64,000 nucleotides of DNA from Diorhabda sublineata (taxonomy: Eukaryota > Arthropoda > Insecta > Coleoptera > Chrysomelidae), in the NCBI RefSeq assembly GCF_026230105.1, contig NC_079480.1, positions 31,538,488 to 31,602,487 of the forward strand, in the 5' to 3' direction. A program made the position numbers and the translations under genes. The notes under the pieces are model-generated. The model ran no database searches and was not told the origin of the DNA. It was given only the letters and a program-made list of their open reading frames with translations. Of the stretch, positions 31,371 to 43,811 are shown piece after piece. The stretch's first letter is position 1. Every line of letters starts with the position of its first letter.

Positions 31371-33149
31371 TTGATTGACTTAACTTACTGCTGTCCACAA
31401 CTTGGTACAACAATAGAATGAAAGAAACATTAAAATATGCGTGAAATTAAAATTTTAAAATACCACCAAAACCAGTTATTTGCAGATAAGAAATTTTGCT
31501 ACATTTTATCGCTAACATTTGAGATACTTCAACTTTTAGTGATAGAAAAAAAAAAAGAAACCCAAAAGATTAACATTTTAGGTTTTGATATTGAAATAAA
31601 GGGTGGTGCGTTATTTATAACCACGAGTTGATAATATGATTCCAGCAAAATGAACCACCACTGCATTACCAACAATATCCGGCAGTACCTTATCGTCACA
31701 TTACCAAATCGATGGATAGAAAAGCGAGTATTGAAGAAATGGTCAACGTGATCGCAATTTATTGGATATCTTCTTTGAGTTTATGTGGAAAATATCTTGT
31801 ACAAACCTAAATTTCTTGTTTTAGATGCCTCGGAAGAACAAATAACACTTGCGATTAGATATAATTAACCTATTATGATATGATGATTTTTTCATTTGAA
31901 CAACTAAATATCACATTTTGGTTTTTGTATGTAGTCTAAAGAATCTGCAACTTATTATTTCATACGTTTATATTTATAATAAATTTGAAAACTATTTTTT
32001 AATGAAAATGTAGCGATATATCACAAAATATTTGAGAAACTGGAGGGTTGTTTCTCATATCCGAAGAGGGCTGAAGGCTGGAACATATTTTCGCATTGAG
32101 TAATGTTAATTTATATATTTGTTGATTATTTTCATAGTATAAATGCATAAATAAAACTTATACTCCGGTAAAATAACAATGACAATTATAATATTTAGGT
32201 AAATAACGATAAAAATAACAACACACTCACCTTATCTTTCCTTACACAAAAAATAAAAAGTTTACTCGATTCGTTAAAAAAATAAATATATAAAAGAAGA
32301 TATCAATCGATCAAACTCAAAAGCACAAACGTATTCAATTAAATGACACAAAGAGCCTTTTCCTAAACAGCTTGTGGACGTTTTATTCAATAAATCGCGA
32401 TATACTATGCGCTTTTCAGACGAAAATTTTCATTGGCGTAATTCAGCTAGATATTCGCGAGCTTACTGTGATATTCGTTTCCATCTAGGATCAGGTTTCC
32501 TTCGTGGAATTGAGGCATGCGCGGCAACTTTAAGGACAACCGTTTTCGAATGATAAATGAAACTGGATGTTTATCCTCTTGTTTCAGCAAATTTATTAAA
32601 TCTCAAAGAGCTTGTTGAGATCTAATTGTATTGCCGTACATTTTAAAACAGATTGTTCACCTCGAAACATAACAAATATCTCCTAAATAAGATGAACTAG
32701 AACTACTGAATATCTCATCATATGGTTCTCCAATTTCAAATTTATTTCCTTGAAACATTTCTGAAATGGTTGTCTATTCAAAAAATTAGATTTTTACGGT
32801 GATAACTTATTCAAGTATCAGTAAAATTACTTTTGATTCTCCTGAGTGATAAAAAACAAGGTAAATAAATTCAGGATTCTATAGTCTTAATATCACAAAT
32901 TTTAGTTTGGATATAAATAAGACGAAGTTTGATATTTTGTTTTGTTGAAATTTTGATCTTTTAATTTCGTAGTATAAATTCAATTTATCACCTAACAAAT
33001 TATTTCCCGCATTTTCTACTCAATCTATCAGCTTAGGGGGTGTATATTCTAACTAATTTCAGTTTAAAAATGGAAGTATAATATAAAATACACACGTGAG
33101 CCAAAAATTAAATCAAAACGCACGCTCGTGGTGATATCTTTTTCTGATC
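31371..33149. other. Nothing firm recognised
   Basis: AT-rich. A few plus-strand codons near 31645 (QQNEPPLHYQ) recall the Gln-Gln-Asp-Gly-Ala-Pro-Pro-His block of mariner-type transposases, too short to call. Confidence 0.35.
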
Positions 33150-35150
33150 TTTAAGCTTGTGCAGATTTTCTATCCCAAGGTTTTCTCTTGAGTTCATTCC
33201 ATAAACGCTCGATAGGATTTAAGTCCGGGCTACGCACTGGCCAATACATAGCGGCAATTTCGACATTTTCAACACGTTGACTGCCAACTACGAGATAATT
33301 CGTCCGGTGTTTACTTGCCATTTTTGTGCAGCTACGATTAAATTCGGAATATATAAGTGCTAATATCGATAGATGGCTTCTGAGAAAAGAACAAAAAATC
33401 AATGCTGGCCTGCATGAACAGAAAATTTGTTCAAATTCATGAAATAAAATAATATTTTATTGTTTGTGGAACTTCTTAAAGCAATCTTCCACACAAAGGG
33501 CTGGTTTTACTTTACATGATGGACAGAAATAACGCGTTTCTCTGCATTTTTTGCTTGGACACGTATCCGACATGTCGGTCGCTGCTTTTTTTCTGGTAGG
33601 TGGTAGACTTTCTAACTAATGAAGCTCTTGCAGTTTCATTTTTTGTCGAAACTGGTTGAATCTCTTGTCCAATCAACGCGACGACGAATTCTTCTCTAAA
33701 CTTGATCAGTTTTATTTTAGAAGAAGTTACTTTTTGAAAAATTTTGCCACTTTGATAACACATTAGATTTTTTCATTTCAATTTCTTGTGCAGCATATAA
33801 ATTAATTTGTTCCAGAAGTAATGCAAGAAATTCATCATTAAAAAGTCCACCTGCGTTTGTACTGTAAAATTTGTCGTATCCAATTTCACACCAATATTTT
33901 CTTGGAAAATAAATAATTCAAGATTTTGTTGAATTTTTGTCCACAAATTATCATTCGCATTTGATCGGAATCATCAACTTCAGGTTCGGAAACGACTTTA
34001 TCTTCACTGTCAATTGAATTCTCAGAAGGTTCATAATCGCTTCTTTCGTTACCATCCTCGCCCAAAATCCCTTCTAATTCGGAATTACTCAGATTTGCGT
34101 GGTACTCAATTTCATTTTGAGTCAGTGGTCTTTTCTTATCCATATTGGATTCTTGTTAATTTAATTATAACAATAATTATAAAACAAAACACTCCAGAAA
34201 GACATAAATGTAATGCATTCGACAATTTCTGAGATACTACTGACGAATAAGGACGCGTATATATGATTTAGCATAGAGAAACGACAGGTCGAATCGTGTC
34301 TTCGTACGTATTAACTCGTAGTTGGCTTCCGCGAAGAGATTTATGTTACACTAGCCAATTACGAGATAATTCGTAATAACTTTTTATGACAATTATGCAC
34401 TAGAGTTTGAGTTTTTAATAATATAATGTAATTAAATCAAATTGTCATTTTAAATGGAGTTCTAAACCTTGCCGTGACAGTCAACGTGTTAAAAACAGCC
34501 GCACGGAAACTGCAATATGTGGATAGACGTTGTCGTGGCGTAGGGAACGACGTGATCCTCTAAAATTTCTTCTATATATTGGTTCGCCCTTAATCCCCCC
34601 GCTCCTTCGACAGTTTCAATAAAAACCAACTCGGTTTTTTCTTTCCAAGGAAATGCCAGCTCAAACCATGCAGGAACCTCCTTCAATAGCCTCGTTTTCT
34701 TTTATGCAATACTACTTTCTCCAGATCTTCCGTAGACTCATCCTCTCCCTGTACACTATACCATATCCATTAAATATGTCCTTTGACATATTATAGACGG
34801 GTTGCTGGAGAGCTAAGATTAATTTGGGGCCAGTAATTGGCCTTTTTGGCTCAAATTTATCTGTCTTGAGTCTTCTTCTGATTATCCAGTCACTCCTCAT
34901 GTTCCTTGTTAGACTTGAACACCAGTGAGGGTCCGATTTCTATGCGATGTGCTGACAATGAATCGGATATGCACTTTCTTCTTCCGAAACTGTATCTTCG
35001 ATTGAAGTTATCTAACTCTTGGTAACGATGGTAAACTTTGGAAACAGCAGACTTGCTCATGTTGAACGCACTGGCCACTTCTCGCTGACTCTGCCCTTGT
35101 CGCATTAGGGTAAATGTTTGAAAAGCTTCATAACTTGTTGTATCCATTTT
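33150..35150 (-). mobile_element. Tc1-like element split by a piggyBac insertion
   Basis: Minus strand starts at 35147 with the DNA-binding part (LMRQGQSQREVASAFNMSKS). It continues with PKRPITGPKLILALQQPVYN, then WFELAFPWKEKTELVFIETV, then IEEILEDHVVPYA, then DNVYPHIA in another frame. It resumes after the insertion as NVEIAAMYWPVRSPDLNPIE and NELKRK. A single transposase therefore spans both flanks of the piggyBac element. Several frameshifts. Confidence 0.75.
33273..34488 (-). mobile_element. Internally deleted piggyBac-like element
   Basis: Termini CACGTTGACTGCC (left) and the complement of CACGTTGACTGTC (right), flanked by TTAA at 34489-34492 and a mutated TCAA at 33269-33272. The minus strand holds a transposase start (MDKKRPLTQNEIEYHANLSN plus an acidic stretch, 34143-33886). 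Its end, near 33540-33440, has the Cys-rich finger TRYFCPSCK and ALCVEDCFKKFHK. The Asp-rich catalytic core is missing. Confidence 0.82.
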
Positions 35151-36182
35151 CAGGTAGAATTCTTGTTTGTTGTTAACGGAAATGTGTCTCCGTTGATGTT
35201 TGATAGCTAATTGATAGTGGCGAGTCAGGTAGATAACCTTTTATCAGGGTCGGTAAGATCTAATTAGCAATAGCAGAAGAAGGATTATTATTATAAGTTT
35301 TCTAATATCTGGAATAAGTGATTGATTTAAAAATCCAGGTAAATATCACCATTTAAATTTCCAGGTAGAATGTGATAACCTATTAATTTGTTACTTTTAA
35401 ACGAGTGTAGGTGATGTGATACTCTTTTGATATGTGGATCAAACCAGTAGTGTCCCTCGTCGAATACATTTTGCAGAATTTGGATTGGAGCTGTTCTTTC
35501 TTGTGATGTTCAATCAAATTCCACTCTAAGGATGAAGCTGTTGCTCTTTAAGTATCCTCCAAATACTTGAAGAAGACGTATTTGTTTGTCTTGCCACATT
35601 CTTGAATTTTGATTAACTAAATTCAAATATCTGAGTTTACATTAAAATTTTTTGCTGAGATAACTTAAGCATGAGATCTGTCTGGAGCTTGCGACAGAAA
35701 TTTATTAATTTCTTCATGTTTAAGATTTTTTGGGTCTGTAGCCAACTGATTTATTTTTCAAATATGCAATGAGCTTCTAGTATTTACTGATATCTACGTC
35801 GTTATTTACCATTAGGGTGTCTTTCAGCTTTGAATAAGTCGACCAAAGTGTCGAAGACTTCCACATTTTGGATTTATTTTCAAGGAAAACTAGTAACAAT
35901 CTTTCTGTGAAGCTTTATACATAAAAATTCATCGTTAGGGTAAATTATTGCTTTGGCTTTTCTCAAAAGTTTATATTTTTAATCTTTGAACCGAAAACCT
36001 CTCATTTCTGAACAATTATTTTAAGAAATAAGTATTGCATAAAATACCGTAATTTTAAAAAAATTTGTAGTAACCTTTCTATCTTTATTTTTTTTTACAC
36101 TGTAATGCGCGCGTATAATTTTTATGCTTTCCTTGTTTATTGAAAGAATTAATAATATTCTGTCTATCTCTTCGCAACAAGC
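35151..36182. other. Nothing recognised apart from a dispersed repeat
   Basis: The stretch 35549-35602 is repeated in inverse orientation at 56717-56768 (AAGTATCCTCCAAATACTTGA-like core). No coding family seen. Confidence 0.4.
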
Positions 36183-36401
36183 TCCCGGAGCAGGGCCGGA
36201 TTAAGATTTATAAGGCCCGGGGCTAAAATAATGACGGGACCCCCTTAAGGAATTCGAAAACCCGGAAAAATTCACAAAATAATATCAATACGTTAGATTT
36301 GTGGTATCAACACATCAAAAAATACAGAATGATTTCCAAAAGATGGGGCCCGGGGCTATAGCCCCCCCAAGTCCCTAGCTTAATCCGGCCCTGTCCCGGA
36401 G
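36183..36401. mobile_element. hAT-type MITE with perfect 8-bp duplication
   Basis: The 203-bp element at 36191-36393 has exact 15-bp termini CAGGGCCGGATTAAG / CTTAATCCGGCCCTG. TCCCGGAG is duplicated at 36183-36190 and 36394-36401. An internal GGCCCGGGGCTA motif is repeated near both ends. CAGGG termini and an 8-bp duplication fit hAT; no transposase inside. Confidence 0.93.
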
Positions 36402-36899
36402 ACACCATAAACTTTTATTTTTATTATTTATCCCAGGCAACATCAGTTTATTACACAATAGTTAAATATTATAATGTTTACAATTCTATGCAATTTGATA
36501 TAGCACTTGAATTTTTCAATTAACATGTGAGGGAAATAAATTAAATTCATTTACCTGTTCTCACCTGGCTGCAGGTAAGTGTAGCAGTCAAAGTGATGGG
36601 TGCCTACTACCCCATGGCTTACAATATTCAACATCGACGACTTTTGCTTGGTTCATGTGATTTACATGAGAAGGAAAAAATAATAATTTCACTAAATGTT
36701 AATTAATTAATTATTGTTATTTGCATCAGACCTACGGTGGCAGACATTTTTTATCTCAGATCTTAGACTATGAGTCTTTTGCGTGCAGAAGCTTTTTCAA
36801 CCATCAGTGTTGTTCCAAAACATGGATTTCACAAAGAAAGCAACGTAATTTTTTTTAAATATTTGTTCATTCGTTTTTAAGGTTATGTATTTATCAGTG

Positions 36900-38403
36900 T
36901 GTCGAAAAAAAAAAAAGAAACTTAAAGCGTCTGTTGACTCAAGCTGAATTGGAAGACTTAGCAAATATGCCAAACTTGTCCGATTTGTCCGTAGATGCGT
37001 TTTCAAGTGATGATTCTGACACTGACAGGAACTTTGAACCACATGATTAATCAAGTTCAGATTCCGAGATCAGCGATCAAGGATCACAGAGCGATGCATA
37101 TGACAATCTGGTTAGCATTCCAGGCTCTTCACAAACAAAATTATCCCATACCTCAGATAATTCTGATAATGAGTGGACTGACACAGAAGAAGATCCCACA
37201 ATATTTGCTTTGGCATCAGACAAGTCTATCAACATGGATATTCCGGAAAATGCTTCGGCCTTACAATATTTCTAGCTGTTTTTTGATGACTCTATCATTG
37301 ACATAATAGTCGAGTCAGAGAATTTCTTTGATAAACAACCACCATCTACCGGAAGAAAAAGAAATTACAATGGCAGAATACATCTGTTGAAGAAATAAAA
37401 AGGTTCGTAGGTTTAGGCTGCCTTAGTGGTGATATCCGCTTTCCTAAATAAGAATCCGTTGTATTTTCATCATGTTTTCGGGTAAACGATTTCTCGGAAT
37501 AGATTTTCAGATAAGAATGCTGAGGTTTGTTGATTGCCGATTTTTTGCTCTATCAAAATACTGGACTGGGTGGCGCTTTAATGACCAACAGAAGAGGAAA
37601 TCTCAAAAAAATGCTCAATAAGAATCTAAAAAGAGGGGAAGCTATCTGGAAACACAAAGGAAAAATTGTTGTAACCAAATGGAAAGATAAGAGGGACGTC
37701 AAAATAATAAGCACTCGACATAAACATCGGATGGTTAAAATTACAACAAGAAGAGGCCACGAAAAACTAAAACCACAGAGCGGTCTAGATTATAATGGAA
37801 TGTCGGGAGCCAATTATACTATTCCAGTCTAAGAAAGACAATAAAATGGTATCGCAAAATTTAACAAATTTCCTTTACAAAAAGAAACGCTAAACCAAAA
37901 AAACCCTTCTAGAATTTCGTGAGAAATTCTTGAACGAACTTCTCAAATCAAAAGAAATTTCAAAGCCACAAACCACAGATCTCCAGTCACAGAAAAAAAT
38001 ACTGTGAAAAGATACAGGTGGTGCTCAAAAAGAAATATAAGAAAGAGGTCAAAGTATTACTGCCCAACCTGGATTATGTGTTACGCCATATTTTACACAA
38101 TGGCACCTCCAGTTTTCCTAGAATTAATGTTTTATTATTTACAACTTAAGTTCACTTCAATCAATAATCATTCATATCAATTTAGTTAAATTTTCTTGAG
38201 ACCACTATAATGGCCATCGGTCTACCAAAGTGTCCATGACTACTCGTAGACTAGCGGCCAGTTTAGTGACTCAAGAGCGAAATGGCGGAATCTTTTCTGG
38301 AAGATCAAACTGAGTCACCAAAAAATTCCTGCTAGTTTAAAAGTTATCGCAGTTGGTTTAAGAGTAACGGGCAGCAAAATCTGGGCGGTAGTGAACGTGT
38401 TAA
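36900..38403 (+). pseudogene. Decayed piggyBac transposase
   Basis: The plus frame starts near 36918 with KKRLLTQAELEDLANM and an acidic Ser/Asp stretch. Then come WTDTEEDPTIFALA and LQYF followed by a stop; about 37530-37800 gives KKMLNKNLKRGEAIW, VTKWKDKRDVKIIST and LDYNGMSG. Near 38004 is a degraded Cys-rich end (YRWCSKRN). The right end is GAACGTG-TTAA at 38393-38403. A left terminus was not found. Multiple stops. Confidence 0.72.
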
Positions 38404-40413
38404 TCACACAACGAAATCCGTGGGATTCATTTCTATTATTTATTTCACAAAACTTGCATGATAATTTTCAATAAAATAATATAACTGGATCAAATCGAAA
38501 ATTAAATGTTGGCCCACTTTAATAAAGGGTTTCGTGACTTGTATTTTCTGGATTATAATTTACAACTTATTAACACGCGACTACTAGTTACTATAACTTC
38601 TTCAATTTCTATGTCTACCAAGCATCTACTTTGAAAATTATATTCGTTAAAATGTTGATTGAATTACGTTTGTCATCTTTATAATCCAGCTAACTGCATT
38701 CAATGTTTCTCTTTTCAGCTTTTTCTTAATTAAAATTTCTTTGACAAATGTTTTCTTCTAATCTGTAATTGTAAATACTTCTGGAGTTTCCTTTCAACTT
38801 TCGTCTACAACTGAATATTTCTCGACATTGATGATTGAACCCTGTATCCTCGACAGGAGACTCTTCCTCAAGAAGTGGTATTCGGCCTCAGTTAAAGTAT
38901 ATAAAAACTGGTACTCAAATGAGTACCAGAACAATTAATATTAAATTGGACGCCACCAGCTTTTCAACGAACTATTCCCGGACACGATTATCCAAATTAA
39001 TATTTATTACTAGGAACAATAAAAAAATGTTTCAACAACAAATAAATTTATTGAAAAAATAATAAATTCGCATTAACTGCGTATTCACAAGAGCACAACA
39101 AACAAAATCAGTTATAAATTAGACTGTGACTTATTTTTGGAAATCTGGGATGATTGCAGCTCTCGATTGGATTCCCAGATATTTGAGTGAGTTGGATTTT
39201 AGTCTGGTGGTTGTATTCTTGTTGTGGAAACTCCTGTAGAACTGCGGGAAAAAATATAATGAGGAAGGAAACGGGAACATGAAAATGACGGGAGAAGGAA
39301 CGAGTAGAAAGAATAGATTTGTATAAAAAGGAGCTTTTGCTCCAACATTTGAAAAAACTGAATTTATATTTCTTAAAATATAACCAAACGGAAATCTGTT
39401 CTATTCTATTCGTTCTGTTCCCCAAATAAATAGAAAATACGAAAAATTTTTGTAAGCACTTATTTGCAATAATAAAAGCAAATAAAAACTTACTAGTGAA
39501 TATAAAGAATAAAATCACCAAGGGTTTATTAAAATTTACTTTTACTTGAAGTGTGGATAGATAGAGGACGATTTTGGATACATTCCGAGGTTTTATTGAA
39601 TGTCTCGAAAGGAGTGGGAGGTCGATAACAAATTAATTTCTTCAAAAACTGGAATGTGGCTACTGTGTCAAAATACATGAACAAAGAATATTCAAAATGT
39701 TTGAAGAAAAACGTAATAAGCCAAATGGTACGTTAAAATGAACATAATATATGATTCCTCATAAATATTAATCAAATCAAGTTATTTATTAATAAATTGA
39801 AATTTAGAAAATATTTGAGTAGAGCTGTTTTTTTTACAAATGCGCTGTTAAAACGAGGATTAGAAGAAATAATCGAGATCGGATGATTTTTCGATTTTCT
39901 AGAACCAAAAAACGAGGGGCTCACGAAAGTATAAAATTACTATCGTGAAAATAAGAACTATCGTGAGATATCTGGCATCCTTGAATATACATATATTACC
40001 TCGAGTGTACAATGAAGAAATAATTTCAAAAAAAGTATATAATACGGACCTGGAAATTATTAATCTTTTATAAAATCATCATTTGTGGAATCAGAATTTT
40101 GCTATTTAGATTTTGGGTTAAGCTTTCGATTGAGGTTTTGGTTAAGATGTTGTAACTTTTGTTCAGTTAATATTACTTTGTATTTTTGTGTTATTTGTTT
40201 CAAAAAAAAGTTTTATAGACAAAATTAACCAAACAAAACATATACAAAAGTGATTAGATATGAAAAAAGTCTGTTTATTAAAAATAATAGGAAGAGTCCA
40301 ATAATAGGAGTAAGACCTGCTGGAAAATGGTGAAATCAGAAGAGAAGCTAAATAAATTTTTCACGTCGATATCGGAAATAGTTTTAGAATCTCAATACTA
40401 GTCAAGTTCCTTC
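38404..40413. other. Nothing recognised
   Basis: AT-rich. The 137-codon minus frame at 39108-39521 resembles nothing known; a TATAAAAAGGAG box near 39324 might come from an old LTR but no paired repeat was seen. Confidence 0.35.
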
Positions 40414-40740
40414 TTGAACAAACTGAGTAAGCATACTTTTCCATTCTTCATTAGTCCGATCCTGAAATGTGATGGTCGGGAATCAAAATTGAAGTTAAGC
40501 AATTCGTTATATTTGAATTTCTACAACATTAACAGGAAAATGATACATCCACTCACTATTTTGTTCAATAAATGTATAGAAGATGGACAATGGTTCTTTG
40601 AAAATAAGAAGTTCTACGTAGACTTTCCAGGAAACTACAGACCGATAGCAATTTTACCAACAATAAATAAAATATTTGAAACTGTCGTTAGAGAAAAATG
40701 GGTCAATTATCTGGTTACTATTTACAGAATTTTAATTTAG
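40414..40740 (+). pseudogene. LINE reverse transcriptase fragment
   Basis: The frame contains ILFNKCIEDGQWF, then GNYRPIAILPTINKIFETVV, the conserved finger block of jockey/I-type reverse transcriptases. Upstream and downstream parts are missing. Confidence 0.7.
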
Positions 40741-40962
40741 ATGTGGTTGACATGATTCAAGTAATTCATACTTGAGTTTGAGTTTTTATATTTGTTTTTT
40801 CTATGTTCATGGATACTTGTATTTTTGTTTTTATTTCATTAAGAACTTTATTTGCTTTTATTATTAATTTTAACAATATTATTTTTTATTGAAAAAATCA
40901 ATTTCGCTAAGTTATTTGTCGGACATTATTCTAAATGTAAATCTCATAATTAAAAACATCTT

Positions 40963-41165
40963 TTAGTTTTCTTCTTCATCGTCTGTGTCACTATCATTAT
41001 CATCGGAATCATAAGAGCTATTGTCTATTTCTATACTTTCTTCTATATTTTGTTGCTGATTCTCTAAAACTAATTCTTGCGATGCTAACAAGATGTCTTC
41101 GATAGTCATCGGTGTTGGATCGCCATTGAACCACAAAAATCATGGCAACCTCTGTTTGTGGCCAT
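40963..41165 (-). pseudogene. Orphan transposon ORF, acidic C-terminal remnant
   Basis: The minus frame reads WFNGDPTPMTIEDILLASQE, then ends in a Ser/Asp/Glu-rich tail (YDSDDNDSDTDDEEN) and TAA at 40965-40963. Same architecture as the 21.9 and 27.3 kb remnants: a Trp-x-Gly-Pro/Asp-x-x-Pro block then an acidic end. Confidence 0.5.
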
Positions 41166-41647
41166 TTGCAACAGGTAACCATCGATTTTCATGTTTAATG
41201 TATATAAAACTTCAATTTTGCATAAAAATTTAAAACAAAACGGGTGAATGCAGTTAATTAACAATACCTGTTTACACCTGGCAACCCTAATGGTGCGGCC
41301 GACTGAGAGCTAGCAACCATTTTTATTTTGATTTGTGACATCATTTTCTTTCAAATGCTACATGTTATATCATTATATTAATGACATTAAAATTAATTAC
41401 AGGTAATTGCGGCAACCTATCCTGAATACATTACATGCATCCTCAAGATCTCTTTAAAACTAATTTAATCAAAAAAACAGATACCTGCAAGATCAAGGGG
41501 TGGGATCTTAGACTATAAACAAATATACAAGTAACTTGATATTTCGTAAACATCCATAATGAAAATTTTACGTGACAATAAATTCCATTCATACAAAGAA
41601 ACTTTGGTTCTAGAATTGATGACGATTTTGATAGACGTGAAGAGTTT

Positions 41648-42485
41648 GCAAATGTCTTCTTCTTCTTCTTCTTCTTGTAGTAGAACGAGGTCCTGTCAGG
41701 TCTGTCATCTGCCCTCTTGTGACGCCGATGTCCAGCTATCGTACCAGCGTTTTGGAGGCCTACCGATTGGGCGTCTTGTGTCTGGTTTCTGTGTTTTGGC
41801 CCATTTGGCAATCCGTTCTGGAGCCATTCGTTCTACATGGTCTCTCCATTGTCGGCGTCTTGCTCTTACCCATCTAACGACATCTTGTACTCCCAGTTCT
41901 CTTAAGGTATCTGTGTTGGGTATTCTATCGTGGAGTGTGGTACCCTTTATTGTTCGTAATATCTTCATCTCTGCTGTTCTCATTTTTCTCTTTGTTTGTG
42001 TTGTGTCTGCCCTTGTTTCTGCGCCATAGGTTAGTATGGGTCTGATACAGGATTCGCGTCTTACTTTCTATGCTCATATATTTATTTCTCCATATAATGT
42101 CCCGTAAATATCCCGATATTCTAGTTGCTTTCTTGATCTGCTTAACTACCTCGTCCGTTATGTTTCTGCTGCTCGTTGTTTCTACGCCCAAGTAGTTGAA
42201 ATTCATTACTTGCTCTATAATGCGCTCATTTACTACCAACTTGCATCTTATTGGGTCTTTGGATATTACCATGCTTTGTGTTTTCTCGCATGAGATTTGC
42301 ATGTTAAGTCTCTGTGCCGTCAGGTTAAATTTACGAAGGAGGCGTTGTAGATCGTCTTCATTTTCAGCTATAAGTATAGCGACGGTTATTCATTTTGAAT
42401 CCTGCATTAACTTCGTTTACGCTCTCAATTATTTGGTCCATTATTACGTTGAAAAGGCATGGGCTGAGGCTATCTCAGCAAATGT
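41648..42485 (-). mobile_element. 5'-truncated RTE LINE with 8-bp duplication
   Basis: The insertion at 41656-42477 is flanked by GCAAATGT at 41648-41655 and 42478-42485. Minus frames: LFNVIMDQIIESVNEVNAGF, then DDLQRLLRKFNLTAQRLNMQ, then FNYLGVETTSS, then RRQWRDHVERMAPERIAKWA, then GRPPKRWYDSW, and a (GAA)n tail. One frameshift near 41980 joins two long frames. Arrangement typical of insect endonuclease-reverse transcriptases. Confidence 0.85.
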
Positions 42486-43402
42486 AATGATAGAAAAATC
42501 AAAACGATCCAAATTTTTTAAGTAATGTTTTGCGAGGAGGTCACTTTTTGTATTAATGGAAATGCAAATCGACATAATTATAGATACTGGCCAATATCTC
42601 GAAAACAAAACAAAAAATTGGCCCTTTTTTCATCGAAGTTAACTTAAATAGTCCGGCGTATTTAGATTTATTGGAAAATAGTATTATACTTGATCGTTGC
42701 TTAAATATTACACAGTATTTTGAAATACCCTGTAAGATTTAAATAATTTTTCAAAGTGAAGACTAATGATGGCTTGTAACGCGTGACAAGTTTAGTTTGA
42801 ACATTTTCTGACAAAGTATGTTCTGATTCTAAATATTTTTTATTATTATCACTGTTGAGGTGAATGATTATGCAATAAATACAAATATGAATCCGATAAG
42901 AGTCACACATTAATGTAAAAATCTATAAATACAAAGGTTAATAAGTTATGTCTATTTTTGATAACCGAATGCTGAACTAAAAATAACACGTTGCCATAGA
43001 TATTTCCGTCAAAACCCGTATACATTTAATATGCATTCATATCGAAATTTGTTTCGTCGAAACAAATTATTGATATTGACATTAAATAGAAATAAACGAA
43101 AATACGACATCAAAGACACTGGAATCATTTTTCTGTCGTCTCTCTGACTAGACAACTTCACTGTTTATTTTCAAAACTGTCGGAGCTTTGCAAAAAGTGT
43201 CTGAGCCAAATTTAGAATTAGGATAAATAGATACATTTTCATTTGGAAAGAAATTGGAACGACAGTATATTGCATAAAATAGTTTGAAATTTATTGAATT
43301 GATATCATACGAAAAAAAAACAATGTTCATTTCATTTAAAGGTGCTTTTCCATCAATGATACTTCATACGTTTCTATCTGTCAAAAATAGTGATTGAGAT
43401 CA
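42486..43402. other. Upstream region of the FAM187A-like gene
   Basis: No promoter element could be singled out. No coding family seen. Confidence 0.35.
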
Positions 43403-43811
43403 ATGTTTTTGAAAATATTTTTGTTATTTGCAACGTTTCAAAAGTGTATTACACAAATAATAAGTTGTGTAGAACGCGATCGACCTATTTCCGCGGACCA
43501 TTTTGTCTTAGTTGACGCTAACTTTTTTGAAAATATTACTTTGCAATGTCGTTTTTGCGATGAAAAAGACGATGGACAGCCAAAGAATTGGTATAAAGCA
43601 GATACATTACAGAAGGAACCGTCCGAAATTATCCCCGATATGGAAAATGAACCAGAATTAAACAAGGTAGTTATACATAGTGATCGCAGTTTGAGTATTC
43701 ACAATTTCACTGAAGAAGATGGCGGAATCTATTTTTGTAGAATATATGGAGAAAATGAAGTTAATACAGAATTCAACTATTTTGTTGACGTCGTAGATGA
43801 AACGTTTGCAG
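43403..43811 (+). CDS. FAM187A-like exon 1
   Basis: Start Met of MFLKIFLLFATFQ; an in-frame TTG nine bases upstream is not needed. Encodes the signal peptide and the complete first Ig domain. Donor TTTGCAG/GTATAA, phase 1; reading past it gives a false 43927 stop. Confidence 0.88.

Noticed and set aside
39108..39521. 137-codon minus-strand ORF
   Set aside because: No domain, biased hydrophobic/Phe-rich composition of AT-rich DNA, no splice or family evidence.
41657..41690. TTC microsatellite as an independent feature
   Set aside because: It is the 3' tail of the adjacent minus-strand LINE.
41559..42029. 156-codon plus-strand ORF with Ser run
   Set aside because: Antisense of the RTE LINE; the Ser run is its microsatellite tail.
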